Notes under the pieces: generated by a model
The model's input: the letters and a program-made list of their open reading frames with translations, nothing else
Database searches by the model: none
Told to the model about the DNA's origin: nothing
Part shown: positions 8,278-17,747 of the stretch, piece after piece
Position numbering within the stretch: position 1 is the first letter of the stretch
Layout of the letters: each line of letters opens with the position of its first letter
Made by a program: the position numbers and the translations under genes
Source: Chryseobacterium arachidis
GTDB lineage: Bacteria; Bacteroidota; Bacteroidia; Flavobacteriales; Weeksellaceae
Reading direction: 5' to 3'
DNA length: 64,000 nucleotides
Assembly (NCBI RefSeq): GCF_900129245.1
Contig: NZ_FQUT01000016.1
Span: 1 to 64,000, forward strand

Positions 8278-9186
8278 TTATTTTTTCTTCTTGTCTGTCG
8301 TTTGAACAGTTATTTCAATCGGATTATCATTGGCACTGAAAAAATCTTTATACATTTTCTCCTGTTTCTTCATCATATCTCCCACAGTTCCGTCCATACC
8401 CGGGATCGTCTGAGACATTATCGCCTGTGTCATCATAGGCCTTGCGGACGCAAAAGGATCTTTCTTGAAATCGTTGAATGTTTTTTCGAATTTCTCTCTT
8501 GGCATTTCCGTTACCTTCAAGCTAAGGTTGGAAAGTTTTTCCATGTATGTTAATTCGTCCCAGTTCGGAACTTTTTTATTCCCCTGAAGTACCCAAGAAT
8601 AGTTTTTACCTTCGTCTTCAATTTTTACGATTAGCCCCGGAAGTCCTGAAAACTTGTAAGGGCCGTCCTGAAACGGAAGATCTGTAGTGAACCAAGCTAT
8701 CCACTTTCTGCCTCCGAATTCAGTCGTTGCCTTCTGTGTATTGTATTCTCCGATCTTCGCTTTATCATTGGATATTTTCCACTCGAATTTCGGTGTATCT
8801 GTATACGCTATACTCATTGGTGAGAATCCGCTTGCAATTCTTTCTACATACTGCAGCTTCATATCCGGATAATGCTTTACGATTTTCTCTGAAAACTTTG
8901 GCATTTTGAAAGATTTCGATAAATCCTTAAACACTCCCGCTTTCTGCATGGCTTCAAACTGAACTTTAAGAATTGAATCCTGACCTACAGCCGTAAAGTC
9001 TCTGTAAACCGATCTGTCCTTTACGATGTCAAGGGCCGCCATTACCTTATCAAGCTTTGCAGAATCTTTTTTAGGTTTAAATGTTAATTCGTAAAAGAAA
9101 CGGTTGGCAGTTTCTTTCGATTCGTTATCCTGAGCGCTTGCAAAAGCGAAAATAGCAATAAAGAATATTGAAAATAGTTTTTTCAT
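8278..9186 (-). CDS. GLPGLI family secreted protein
   Basis: A 302-residue protein with a clear signal peptide (MKKLFSIFFIAIFAFASA, cleavage near AQ) and the family's naming motif in YKFSGLPGLIVKIEDE near residue 180. GLPGLI proteins are a Bacteroidota family of unknown function, often encoded beside TonB-dependent or CarboxypepD_reg outer-membrane barrels. Here such a barrel lies 0.9 kb away beyond dinB. The C-terminus is Lys-rich (TTDKKKK). It is probably periplasmic or surface-associated. Confidence 0.85.
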   Translation of the reverse strand: MKKLFSIFFIAIFAFASAQDNESKETANRFFYELTFKPKKDSAKLDKVMAALDIVKDRSVYRDFTAVGQDSILKVQFEAMQKAGVFKDLSKSFKMPKFSEKIVKHYPDMKLQYVERIASGFSPMSIAYTDTPKFEWKISNDKAKIGEYNTQKATTEFGGRKWIAWFTTDLPFQDGPYKFSGLPGLIVKIEDEGKNYSWVLQGNKKVPNWDELTYMEKLSNLSLKVTEMPREKFEKTFNDFKKDPFASARPMMTQAIMSQTIPGMDGTVGDMMKKQEKMYKDFFSANDNPIEITVQTTDKKKK

Positions 9187-9488
9187 TTTTTATACTGTTT
9201 ATACAATTAGTTCTCAGATGTAAGAATATGTTACAGATTTTTTTGATTTATTTTTTTTAATATAGTTTCCCACCAATTTTATGGATAGTCTCAGGTCATT
9301 GAGAATATAACTTTACCGTTCAATGAACAGAAAAATCCATTTCCTTTTTTTGGATTTTTCCTTTTTGAAACACATCTTCCCAAATGACATTCAATATATT
9401 AATAATCCCGTATTCGAAATTTTTGATTTTATTAAAATATTTTATTCGTTAAAAATCTTAACTTTAAAATGCTAAAAACAAAATTATT
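9187..9488. other. Divergent intergenic region
   Basis: About 300 bases between the divergent GLPGLI and DinB genes. It is very AT-rich and should hold both promoters. A weak -7-like TAACTTTA lies just before the DinB gene. A short repeat-like pair AAAATCCATTTCC / TTGGATTTTTCC is present. I see no gene or clear RNA in it. Confidence 0.4.
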
Positions 9489-9986
9489 ATGGACACTTTA
9501 TCACAATTTAAAAACGAGCTTCAGGACGAATATCAGACCACCCGAAAGTTTTTTGAAGTTTATCCAGAGGGTAAAAATGATTATGCGCCTCATGAAAAAA
9601 GCATGAAAATGATGCACCTTGCCACGCATATCGGTGAAGTTTTCGGCTGGGCAGATGTAATGTTGAAAACGTCTGATCTGGATTTTGCAACAACAGATTA
9701 TAAACCCAAACAACTTTTGACAAGGGAAGATCTGCTGAAAGTTTTGGATGAAAATTACAAACTGAGTACAGAAGCTTTAAACAGTGCCAAAGAAAATGAC
9801 CTCACCGAAACCTGGGCTTTGAAAAACAATGGAGAAGAGCTGGCTAAATGGACGAAATATGGCTCTATCCGTCACAGCCTGAATCAGATTACGCACCATC
9901 GGGCACAGTTGGGTGTATATTACAGACTGAATGATATTCCGTTGCCGGGAAGCTATGGTCCGTCTGCGGATAATCCGAATTTTTAA
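9489..9986 (+). CDS. DinB family protein
   Basis: A 165-residue four-helix-bundle protein of the DinB/YfiT superfamily. The metal-binding histidines are visible: MMHLATHIGEVFGW (first helix pair) and SLNQITHHRAQLGVYYRL near the C-terminus, where HHRAQ is the typical signature. Such proteins bind a divalent metal and often act as thiol-dependent transferases or hydrolases in stress responses. The substrate is not known. It is monocistronic, ending at a shared hairpin terminator. Confidence 0.85.
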   Translation: MDTLSQFKNELQDEYQTTRKFFEVYPEGKNDYAPHEKSMKMMHLATHIGEVFGWADVMLKTSDLDFATTDYKPKQLLTREDLLKVLDENYKLSTEALNSAKENDLTETWALKNNGEELAKWTKYGSIRHSLNQITHHRAQLGVYYRLNDIPLPGSYGPSADNPNF

Positions 9987-10005
9987 ATTAAGCTATGATT
10001 TCAAT

Positions 10006-10036
10006 AAAAAACCAATCTCGCTGAGATTGGTTTTTC
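10006..10036. terminator. Bidirectional terminator between dinB and the TonB-type gene
   Basis: Stem AAAAACCAATCTC / GAGATTGGTTTTT around a short loop, with A and T runs on both sides. It serves the converging genes from both strands. Confidence 0.85.
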
Positions 10037-10056
10037 TATTTATTTGTTTTATTTTT

Positions 10057-12762
10057 TTATTTAAAATTGAATTTTACAGTAAACATTACCTGGCTTGGAC
10101 GAAGCTGGATTCTTGTGTAAGAAATATTGCTTGTATTAATATCATATGTTTCAAATACTTTTTTATTGGCTATATTCATCCATTTCACTTCGAAATCAAT
10201 TTTCTTTTTAGCCCACGTAAACTGATAGGACAGATCATAGAATCCATTGTTATATTTTTCATTAGCAGCATTTGTATTTACCTGGTCCCAGTTAAATCCA
10301 ATTGTATGATTTTCGATCGGATAGAAGAAAAGGCCTAAATTATGTGTAAATCCTTTTCTTGCAGCATTAGAAATTACCCGTCCTGTGCTTGTCTGTTTTG
10401 TTCTGGAGAAACTTGCATTATAATCAATACTCATCCAGCTGAAATAAGTATTATTGAACTTCACACCCATTGATTGACTGTTATTCTTGTTTGTATAAGA
10501 ATCATTATTCAGAAAAGCATCAGATTTTGCCGTATTATTACTATAGCTTACAGAAGCATTCGTTTTAAATTTTGGAAAATATTTTCCTACTTCAAGATTA
10601 TATCCATTGTTTAGTATATGATTATCTCTCTCTAAATATTCCATAACAGTATAACCTCCAACGATTGTCGGATTAGATATTAAGTTTCTTTTTGCGTCTG
10701 AATATCTATAATTAATATTAAAGAATAAATTATTCAATGGGTTTCTGTACTCTATCCTTGTACCCGCAGATTTATTATTATTTTGAGGAATCGGGTTGTT
10801 AGGATTCATCGTGCTGATTCCGTTTGGTGAAGTCATTAAAAATCCGGAATATGCCGTGTTAATTTCCCCAAAATTGTTGTTGATATTTGCATTTACTGAT
10901 GCTTTCCAAAAAGAGGCAAATGTATATTGAGCAAAAATACTGGGTTCAAATGTTACTTTATTTACTTCTTTATTTACTAATCTTAAAGGATCTTCTGCCT
11001 TAATGTTGTTTGAATTAACCGGGAAATTGGCATATAACATCCAGGAATCGTTTTTATAATTTACTCCCAAGCTTCCATATGGTGTCGCAGTAGTATAACT
11101 TAAATCATTGTTGTATTGTGAAACTGGTGTAGCATTTGGACTGGTAAAAGGATTTGTTATAATATTTGACAAGCTCGAAACTAAATCAGTCGATTTAAAA
11201 TTAAATCCAACTTCTGGAGTAAATGTCCATCCTTTTGTAGAAAAACCAATATTTGCAGAGTGATTCGCTTCAAAAGTTTTAAGCCTTAAATTTTGACTTA
11301 CAAAATCCGTAGATGTAGGAAGAAATCCAGGAATTTCCAAATAAGATGACGGAGAAACATCCAGGCTTTGTCTATCCGTCTGATAGCTTATGTATGACAA
11401 GATATTTACCATTTTTTCTTTCCAGGGAATGATTGTACTCAATGAGTTTTGGAAAGATGTAGTAGGTGATTCTACTGCTTCTTCCCCATGTCTTGTAGAG
11501 TTAGTAGAACTATTAAGCGTTCTGTCAACAATTCCTCGGTCTGCATTCCAATATTGAGAAAAGCTTGTGGTATTTTTGAAAAATCCTTTTTTAGCATTTT
11601 TTGTAAAAATTAATTCTCCTTTTGCCTTATCTGTATAGAAATTATTGTGAATATTTTGCAATACTGTCGATGCAGGAGTATCTGTCGTAGCAAAATAATC
11701 TGTTTTGCTATAAGATTCTCTTTCAACAGCATTATTTGTATAGTTTGCATTTGCTTTCAGCTCCCATTCTTTTTTCTTATCAATATTGGTAAGGTAGTTT
11801 GCAGAGATATAATGAACACTGTTCATGAGATATCTTTTTACAGGAAGATTTGGTGTGCTCGCATTTTCTACATTCAGCCAGTCGTTTTGAGAAGCGTTGA
11901 TCCTTTTTCCTTCGAATCTGTTTCCAAAAGACAGAATATTTCCTTCATTTTCTACCTGCTCTCCTGTATTATTCGATTTGTAGTTCACTACCCACTGGCT
12001 TTTCTGTCCGAAAAACATGGGCGTTAATTTAACGTTCCACAGTAAAGGGCTTCCGCCAACTCCGACTTCTCCTCTACCTGTCATCGTTACTGAATTTTTT
12101 AGTTTGATGTTGATCGCTGCCTGATCAGAGGGTACTTTATCCTGCAATATTTTTACGGGTTGGTGATTTTCCAGAACCTCCACCTTTTGTACGGCGTCTT
12201 TCGGAAGCGAGTTGTTGATTGTTCCGTATCCTCCTTCCATCAAGTCTTTTCCGTTGACATAGAATTTATTGATCGCGTTGCCCTGGTAAAGAATCGTTCC
12301 GTCTGTATTGACTTCAATTCCCGGCATTTTTTTCAGAACATCGGCTAACGTTCTGTCGCTTTTGCTGTCGAAAGCTTTAAGGTCGTATGAAATGGTATCT
12401 CCTCTTGCGGTAACCATTTTGGTTTTAAGCTTTACTTCTTTAATTTCTGTGGCTTCCCCCTGCATCTGAAAGGTTAAGGTCTGATCGCTGTTGCTTATTT
12501 GCTTGGTAACAGGCTTCTGATTAAACGCTTTTACTTTTAGATCTACATTGGGTTCTGCAGATGTGAAGGTTACTTTATATTCCCCTTTCGCATTGGTAAT
12601 CCCATACGCAAGAATCGCATCTTTGCCCGGTTCTTCCACTGTTACACTTGCACTGGGAATTGCCACGCCGTCTTCATCTGTAATTTTTCCTGAGACGGTT
12701 TTCTGTGCAAAGGACAGCACGGAGAAAAAAATCATCAGGAATACAGAAATTCTCTTTTTCAT
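10057..12762 (-). CDS. CarboxypepD_reg/TonB-type outer membrane beta-barrel protein
   Basis: A 901-residue outer-membrane protein. Signal peptide MKKRISVFLMIFFSVLSFAQ, then a carboxypeptidase-regulatory-like Ig domain (KTVSGKITDEDGVAIPSASV, about 20-110), a plug-like region (RTLADVLKKMPGIEV, FYVNGKDLMEGGYG, about 130-220) and a long 22-strand-type barrel to the C-terminal aromatic FKFNFK. This is the outer membrane beta-barrel family found beside GLPGLI proteins in Flavobacteriia. The ligand is unknown. I see no anti-sigma partner next to it. It ends at the shared terminator with dinB. Confidence 0.85.
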   Translation of the reverse strand: MKKRISVFLMIFFSVLSFAQKTVSGKITDEDGVAIPSASVTVEEPGKDAILAYGITNAKGEYKVTFTSAEPNVDLKVKAFNQKPVTKQISNSDQTLTFQMQGEATEIKEVKLKTKMVTARGDTISYDLKAFDSKSDRTLADVLKKMPGIEVNTDGTILYQGNAINKFYVNGKDLMEGGYGTINNSLPKDAVQKVEVLENHQPVKILQDKVPSDQAAINIKLKNSVTMTGRGEVGVGGSPLLWNVKLTPMFFGQKSQWVVNYKSNNTGEQVENEGNILSFGNRFEGKRINASQNDWLNVENASTPNLPVKRYLMNSVHYISANYLTNIDKKKEWELKANANYTNNAVERESYSKTDYFATTDTPASTVLQNIHNNFYTDKAKGELIFTKNAKKGFFKNTTSFSQYWNADRGIVDRTLNSSTNSTRHGEEAVESPTTSFQNSLSTIIPWKEKMVNILSYISYQTDRQSLDVSPSSYLEIPGFLPTSTDFVSQNLRLKTFEANHSANIGFSTKGWTFTPEVGFNFKSTDLVSSLSNIITNPFTSPNATPVSQYNNDLSYTTATPYGSLGVNYKNDSWMLYANFPVNSNNIKAEDPLRLVNKEVNKVTFEPSIFAQYTFASFWKASVNANINNNFGEINTAYSGFLMTSPNGISTMNPNNPIPQNNNKSAGTRIEYRNPLNNLFFNINYRYSDAKRNLISNPTIVGGYTVMEYLERDNHILNNGYNLEVGKYFPKFKTNASVSYSNNTAKSDAFLNNDSYTNKNNSQSMGVKFNNTYFSWMSIDYNASFSRTKQTSTGRVISNAARKGFTHNLGLFFYPIENHTIGFNWDQVNTNAANEKYNNGFYDLSYQFTWAKKKIDFEVKWMNIANKKVFETYDINTSNISYTRIQLRPSQVMFTVKFNFK

Positions 12763-13012
12763 AATTTATTATTTGCCTAATTAGTTATTGGTTATTATTT
12801 TTTGTTACACATCATTAAAGATTGATTTAAATGCAAAAGGTTAAAACCATTTTTTATAACTACAAACATAGTGATAATTTTCGAGTTTGTTTTCCTAAAT
12901 TGAGTTTCCATTGTAAAGCATTGTGGTATATTTATTTAGTCTAAATAGTTAAAAATGATTTGAATCATAGATTAAAAAATACTTAAAGATGTTAACATAT
13001 ATTTTTATTTAA

Positions 13013-13020
13013 TAATTTTG
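13013..13020 (+). promoter_or_regulatory. -7 promoter element of the cupin-like gene
   Basis: TAATTTTG matches TAnnTTTG exactly and lies 20 bases before the ATG at 13041. The -33 region at the expected distance is only TGTT, so the call rests on the -7 element. Confidence 0.45.
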
Positions 13021-13040
13021 TAACATTAAACTTTTAAAAA

Positions 13041-13922
13041 ATGGGAATTAATTTAAAGCCTATAGATATAGTAGATGACATTACACAACAAGAGTTTATC
13101 GAAAAATATCTAAAGCCGAGAAAGCCTGTTGTTATTAAAAACATGGCGAAAAAATGGCCTGCGTACCAGAAATGGACAATGGAATATATGAAGGAGGTGG
13201 TAGGAGATGTGGAAGTTCCGTTGTACGACAGCTCGAAGGCAGATCCTGCTGCTCCCATTAATACACCTAGCGCAAAAATGAAGTTTGCGGATTATATCGA
13301 TCTTATTCAGAGAGAACCTACGGATCTGAGAATTTTCTTTTTTGATCCTATAAAACATGCCAATAAGCTTCTTAATGACTACATTTCTCCAAAAGAATTA
13401 ATGGGCGGGTTCTTAGATAAATATCCATCCATGTTTTTTGGCGGAAAAGGCTCGGTAACCTTCCTTCATTATGATATTGATATGGCACATATCTTTCACA
13501 CACATTTTAACGGAAGAAAACATGTGAAACTTTTCGAATATAAATGGAGAGAAAGGCTGTATCAGCTTCCATATGCAACGTATGCATTAGAAGATTATGA
13601 CATTGACAATCCTGATTTTGAGAAATTTCCAGCTTTGGATGGTATTGAGGGAATTGAATGTTTCCTGGAGCATGGTGACACACTGTTTATGCCAACCGGA
13701 TGGTGGCACTGGATGAAATATTTAGACGGAAGCTTCTCTATTTCTTTAAGAGCCTGGGATAAATCCTGGGCGGTGAAAGCGCATTCTCTATGGAATCTTA
13801 CTGTTCAGCGTAAATTTGACGACATCATGAAGAAAAACTTCAAAAAGAAGTACATGGACTGGAAAGAAAAAGTAGCCATCAAACGAGCAGAAATTGCTTA
13901 TAAAAGAGGTTTACCAAAATAA
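13041..13922 (+). CDS. Cupin-like (JmjC/FIH-type) dioxygenase
   Basis: A 293-residue protein of the cupin_8 family, Fe(II)/2-oxoglutarate-dependent hydroxylases related to FIH and JmjC proteins. The facial triad can be placed at FLHYDIDMAHIFH (H-x-D) and the later His in PTGWWHWMKYLDGSFSISLR. KPVVIKNMAKKWPA at the N-terminus is typical of the family. It is soluble, with a Lys-rich C-terminus. Flavobacterial members occur widely with no known substrate; hydroxylation of protein side chains is a plausible inference. Ends at a strong terminator. Confidence 0.85.
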   Translation: MGINLKPIDIVDDITQQEFIEKYLKPRKPVVIKNMAKKWPAYQKWTMEYMKEVVGDVEVPLYDSSKADPAAPINTPSAKMKFADYIDLIQREPTDLRIFFFDPIKHANKLLNDYISPKELMGGFLDKYPSMFFGGKGSVTFLHYDIDMAHIFHTHFNGRKHVKLFEYKWRERLYQLPYATYALEDYDIDNPDFEKFPALDGIEGIECFLEHGDTLFMPTGWWHWMKYLDGSFSISLRAWDKSWAVKAHSLWNLTVQRKFDDIMKKNFKKKYMDWKEKVAIKRAEIAYKRGLPK

Positions 13923-13925
13923 CAC

Positions 13926-13957
13926 AAAAGACGTTTCTATTTGAAGCGTCTTTTTTA
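13926..13957. terminator. Terminator after the cupin-like gene
   Basis: Stem AAAAGACGTTTC / GAAGCGTCTTTT with loop TATTT, followed by T residues. It lies between converging genes and can act for both strands. Confidence 0.8.
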
Positions 13958-14356
13958 TTTTTCAAATTTTAACAACAGCTCTTCCATATTTCTTGTAATC
14001 TCATTACAGGAAAGACAGGCTTCATTTCCATCCTGAAAAAACCATCGGCACTGTGAACGGATCGGGCAAAATGACAATTCTTTATTTTGATTTAAAGCCA
14101 AATTCTGAACTTTTGTGGATAAAGAGCATTTCGATTCTTCATGATTCCATTGGGCACAACCTTTTTCTACACATTTCCCTGTAAAACGAAATCTTTGTTC
14201 GAGATTTTCATTCTGTTCAAGAAAATCTTCTGTAACGGTAAGAGGTGTAATAAACTGCACTTTTCCGTCTTTATTGACGACTCCAAAAAGCTGTGCCCCA
14301 ACTTTTCCAACGTAACTGGGGCACATCTTTTTTGAAGAATTGAAACTAGCCTCCAT
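13955..14356 (-). CDS. Unrecognised Cys-rich protein
   Basis: A 133-residue protein I do not recognise as a named family. It has eight cysteines: CPSYVG near the N-terminus; GKCVEKGCAQW and a following C-S-L in the middle; then FCPIRSQCRWFFQDG and ACLSCNEI. The spacing suggests a metal site (zinc or iron-sulphur) rather than disulphides, because there is no signal peptide. Its ATG overlaps the end of the upstream 93-residue gene by 11 bases, so the pair is translationally coupled. Function unknown. Confidence 0.65.
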   Translation of the reverse strand: MEASFNSSKKMCPSYVGKVGAQLFGVVNKDGKVQFITPLTVTEDFLEQNENLEQRFRFTGKCVEKGCAQWNHEESKCSLSTKVQNLALNQNKELSFCPIRSQCRWFFQDGNEACLSCNEITRNMEELLLKFEK

Positions 14357-14627
14357 ATCCTTTTATCTTGGTCTGGATGTCCAATATCTGCTTGTTAAAG
14401 TCTATTCCCGGCTTGAAAATAATAATTCCCCAAGGAAACCAGTCTTTCACTTTCAAAGGTCTTATCAGCTCCCTGAAATTTCTATGAGCGCCAAAAGCCT
14501 GGGTGTTGTCTACTTTTGAGAGTTCAGAAAGCACGACATTCTGAATTCCTCTGTCGATGTTTTTTAGCTGTTCGTCTGTAAGGTCAACGCCTTCCAATGA
14601 AACGAAAAATTGCTTTTTAGTTGCCAT
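14346..14627 (-). CDS. Unrecognised small protein partnered with the Cys-rich gene
   Basis: A 93-residue protein, MATKKQFFVSLEGVDLTDEQL..., ending in Lys-Gly-Tyr-Gly-Gly. It has a short amphipathic helix (LTDEQLKNIDRGIQNVVLSEL) and a Trp-rich segment KDWFPWGIIIFKPG. No signal peptide or membrane segment. The stop codon lies within the start of the Cys-rich gene (11-base overlap). The -GG end is seen directly; any link to a modified-peptide or carrier role is speculation. I do not recognise the family. Confidence 0.6.
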   Translation of the reverse strand: MATKKQFFVSLEGVDLTDEQLKNIDRGIQNVVLSELSKVDNTQAFGAHRNFRELIRPLKVKDWFPWGIIIFKPGIDFNKQILDIQTKIKGYGG

Positions 14628-14775
14628 AAATGTTAGTTTTTATTGGTTTTCAGTAAAGCAAATTTCGTCTGATAAAAATTAAATTTCATCAGTAAAAACA
14701 ACAATTTCACGTGTGAAAATTACGGAAATTACTATTTGATTATCAGTAATTTAATCATAACTAAAAATTATCTGA

Positions 14776-14894
14776 GCTTCGTCATTTCGAGTAACGGAAT
14801 AAAATGGAGTGTATCGAGAAGTTTAGTTTAATTGAAGGTTCTCGATACAATTTTCCTACGCTTTGCTTTGAAAAATCACCCGGAGTGACGAAGC
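14776..14894. repeat. Nested palindromic intergenic element
   Basis: Outer arms GCTTCGTCATTTCGAG (14776-14791) and its imperfect complement CCGGAGTGACGAAGC (14880-14894). Inner perfect arms TGTATCGAGAA (14810-14820) and TTCTCGATACA (14839-14849). The whole unit would fold into a branched hairpin. The sequence style (GTCATTTCGAG ... ATCGAGAA ... TTCTCGATAC ... GGAGTGACGAAGC) is familiar to me from dispersed repeats of flavobacterial chromosomes. The only copy of this form I see here is this one. It fills most of the 301-base gap before the M14 gene. Confidence 0.7.
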
Positions 14895-14928
14895 ATAGCC
14901 TCAAATTTTGGGCAATTTATTTTTCAAC

Positions 14929-16653
14929 TTATAAAATTCTATAAATCGGATACTGTCTGAAAGTTTTTTCTTCGAAAGAAGGAGAATTTCTGTAAATCCA
15001 GTTCAGTTGTGCTGTTCCGTCGTCGGCAAATTTTTTATCTGATGCTTTTTGGGCTTCGAATTTTTGTTTCAGATCTTTGTCTTTTTTCAATAATTCTGCT
15101 GCTGTATCTTCAAAAATATACGTTGAATAGTATTCTTTCTGTGTTAAAATTCCGTCAAAGAAATTCCAGTTGAAAAATGAATCTAATGCTTCTGGTTCTA
15201 AGGTTTCGATGATATATTTCACCCCTTCCTGATTCGTCGGGACGATGTAATCTCCTGCAGAAAAATTTAAGTTTTTATTAGATTTCTCAACCGTTGTCTC
15301 AAAATGTGAATAATGACCTTCGTAAGGATTTTTTACAGTTTTAAAATCATTAATTTTATAAGCTTCAACGGCAATTGTACTGTCTTTCTGAATCGGTTTC
15401 ATCTGAATCTGATTTCTTTTCAATTCTTCAATGACACGATATTGCGACTGAGGAATCACATAATATTTAGGAATCGTGATATATCCCGTCGGAACTGCCG
15501 TTGTGAACAGCTTTATCTTCTTCGTAAACGGTTTATTTCGATCATAATACAATCTTGGCTTTCCGGAAATTTCGCTTGGCTTATATTTTCCTTCAAAACC
15601 CTTAAAATCCATTGTAGAATATTTCGTAGAATCTATTTTCCAGCGAATTCCATATTGTTTTCCGGCTTGATATTGCTTTAAATTTTCAATTCTAAGCTGT
15701 TTGATCTTTTTATAATCCTTATCTAAATTCTGAAGATTTACGAGTATATATTTGTACGTTGCATCTACTCTTTTGTCATAAGGTTTCAGCATATGTGTCT
15801 CTGGAACCGTTCCCAAAGAATTGAATAAAGTCGTGTAACCTGTAGAATATCTCGGAGAATCTTCGAACGAAGCAAAACCAACCTCCGGAACGTCACCGTG
15901 AATATTGACATACGGTGTACTTTCGTAACCTAATTTCCTTAGATCTTCAAGATTTTTAGCCTGATAATTATGGTAAAAATATTCACCCAAAACATGTCCC
16001 AAACGTTCTTTAAAAGTTGAAATATAAGTAAAAGTATACTGATAATCTGCCCCGTTACTTACATGATTGTCAATAAAAACATCCGGCTTCAGCCATTGAT
16101 AAATTTCCTGAAAACTTCTTGCATTTTTTGTATCAGCTTTAATAAAATCACGGTTTAGATCATAATTTCGGGCATTCCCTCTAAACCCATATTGCTCAGG
16201 ACCATTTTGATTAGCTCTGGAAAACGAACCACGATTCAGCATTCCGCTTACATTGTACGCTGAGATCGCTGCAATAATAAAATTTTGTGGAGTTTTGATT
16301 TTCTTTGTCGCTAAATCCCGCATCAACATCATTGTGGCATCAATCCCGTCAGGTTCGCCGGGATGAATTCCGTTATTGACCAATAAAATTGCTTTTTCTT
16401 TTCTTAGTTTTTCTACATCTTTTTCAGGAAAAGGATTGTAAATAACAATGTAAATTGGTTTTCCGTTGTCGTCTTCGCCTTTTTTCAGATACTGAATGGT
16501 ATTGAAGTTATTCGCTAAATTTTGATAATACACATTCATCTCATCATAAGTAACGGTTTGGTTTCCATTTCCTTTTTCGAAAGGCGTCTGAAATTGAGTC
16601 TGTGCAAAGGTTAAAATTGAGCCAAGAAAAAATATGAGATATTTCAGTTTCAT
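14929..16653 (-). CDS. M14 family metallopeptidase (secreted zinc carboxypeptidase-like)
   Basis: A 574-residue protein with signal peptide MKLKYLIFFLGSILTFAQ. The M14 zinc site appears as NNGIHPGEPDGIDA (H-x-x-E, about residue 98) and the later FIDNHVSNG. Substrate-binding features RGNARNYDLNRDF follow the carboxypeptidase fold. The C-terminal 250 residues are a family-specific extension. It is expected in the periplasm or outside the cell, where it trims peptides. It appears monocistronic. Confidence 0.85.
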   Translation of the reverse strand: MKLKYLIFFLGSILTFAQTQFQTPFEKGNGNQTVTYDEMNVYYQNLANNFNTIQYLKKGEDDNGKPIYIVIYNPFPEKDVEKLRKEKAILLVNNGIHPGEPDGIDATMMLMRDLATKKIKTPQNFIIAAISAYNVSGMLNRGSFSRANQNGPEQYGFRGNARNYDLNRDFIKADTKNARSFQEIYQWLKPDVFIDNHVSNGADYQYTFTYISTFKERLGHVLGEYFYHNYQAKNLEDLRKLGYESTPYVNIHGDVPEVGFASFEDSPRYSTGYTTLFNSLGTVPETHMLKPYDKRVDATYKYILVNLQNLDKDYKKIKQLRIENLKQYQAGKQYGIRWKIDSTKYSTMDFKGFEGKYKPSEISGKPRLYYDRNKPFTKKIKLFTTAVPTGYITIPKYYVIPQSQYRVIEELKRNQIQMKPIQKDSTIAVEAYKINDFKTVKNPYEGHYSHFETTVEKSNKNLNFSAGDYIVPTNQEGVKYIIETLEPEALDSFFNWNFFDGILTQKEYYSTYIFEDTAAELLKKDKDLKQKFEAQKASDKKFADDGTAQLNWIYRNSPSFEEKTFRQYPIYRIL

Positions 16654-17012
16654 TGAGGTAATATTTCGAGCTTTAAAATTACTTTCTTTTTTCTAAAACT
16701 GAAAAATCGATGATTTTTTTACCGAAAAGGTCGCAAAGATTTTATTTACATTTGTTCTGTATATTATTCGTTCACAAAGGCGTTTCACTCAGCAAAGGCT
16801 GAATGTTGAATTTTTAATTATTGCGTGCGGCTTGTTATTCTAACGCAGGAAGAATCTCAACTTTATTTTTAGAGCTTCTTCACTTCTGAACTTCGTTCGT
16901 AACCTTCAGTTTATGTTCGGAATGATAAAATTGATGTATATTTTATTCTCGCAGATTTTGCAGATAGCGAAGATGTTTATATTTAATACCTTAGCGGTTT
17001 TTAGGTCTTACA
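16654..17012. other. Non-coding gap with a degenerate palindromic repeat
   Basis: A 359-base gap without a convincing gene. At 16835-16928 a decayed inverted element can be seen: TTATTCTAACG...GAATCTC on the left, GAGCTTC...CGGAATGATAA on the right. It resembles the dispersed flavobacterial repeats that carry GGAAGAATCTCA. It looks like a relic, as the arms match poorly. Confidence 0.45.
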
Positions 17013-17747
17013 TTAATCGTTATTTCTCCCTTTTTCATCAGGGTATAAATTAGGAAGCGGGTCGCTTTGCCAGAATTCTTTGGTATCAACATCCATAATG
17101 GTCAATGCTCCGGTAAATGCAGCTCCGGTATCTAAATTCCATACATTGGCTTTATTGATCGGTTCTTTGATTCCCAAATGCAAAGTCGGCGTATGGCCAA
17201 TGAAAATTTCATTGTATAAAAGCAATCTCTTCGGATACAATTCAGAATTTTTAGATAGTTTTTGATCCATCGCAACGGCGGTTTCCCACAGTGTTCTGTC
17301 CCAACGGTAATTGCTGGAATAGACTTCTTTTTCAGGGCCGTGCATAGAAGAATAACCGGCATGAATAAACAAGCGGTTATCTTCGTCGATATAATAATTT
17401 TTCATTCGTTGAAAAAATTCCAAATGGGTTTCCAATTTTTCTAAAGAATACTGAGAATAACTATCAACCGTGCTTTGTCCCCCATTGAAAAGCCAGATAT
17501 CAGGAGCATTTCCGAAAGAAAGCCAGTCTTCCGTCCATTCATCATGATTTCCTTTGATGAAAATACATTCCTGCTTTTCTGAGAGTTCAATCAGAAATTG
17601 GATGATTTTGGAAGACTCACTCCAGCCATCGACATAATCTCCAAGAAAAATTAATTTATCATTTTCAGTGACATTGGCTCTTTCCAAAACCTGTTTCAAA
17701 GCTTTGAACCCTCCGTGAATGTCGCCTATTGCTAATGTTCTTTTCAT
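17013..17747 (-). CDS. PPP-family metallophosphoesterase
   Basis: A 244-residue calcineurin-like phosphatase. The three hallmark motifs are intact: GDIHGG (about 8-13), GDYVDG (about 36-41) and GNHDEW (about 67-72), with later metal His in LFIHAGYS and FIGHTPT. This group includes bacterial protein Ser/Thr phosphatases (PrpA/B type) and Ap4A hydrolases. It starts directly after kptA (no gap) and is the last gene of the ADP-ribose island. A substrate produced by KptA or by the glycohydrolases (for example ADP-ribose phosphate species) is possible but only inferred from context. Confidence 0.85.
   Translation of the reverse strand: MKRTLAIGDIHGGFKALKQVLERANVTENDKLIFLGDYVDGWSESSKIIQFLIELSEKQECIFIKGNHDEWTEDWLSFGNAPDIWLFNGGQSTVDSYSQYSLEKLETHLEFFQRMKNYYIDEDNRLFIHAGYSSMHGPEKEVYSSNYRWDRTLWETAVAMDQKLSKNSELYPKRLLLYNEIFIGHTPTLHLGIKEPINKANVWNLDTGAAFTGALTIMDVDTKEFWQSDPLPNLYPDEKGRNND

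Noticed and set aside
12763..13040. A riboswitch between the TonB-type and cupin-like genes
   Set aside because: The region is AT-rich without recognisable conserved riboswitch core; only promoter elements are visible.
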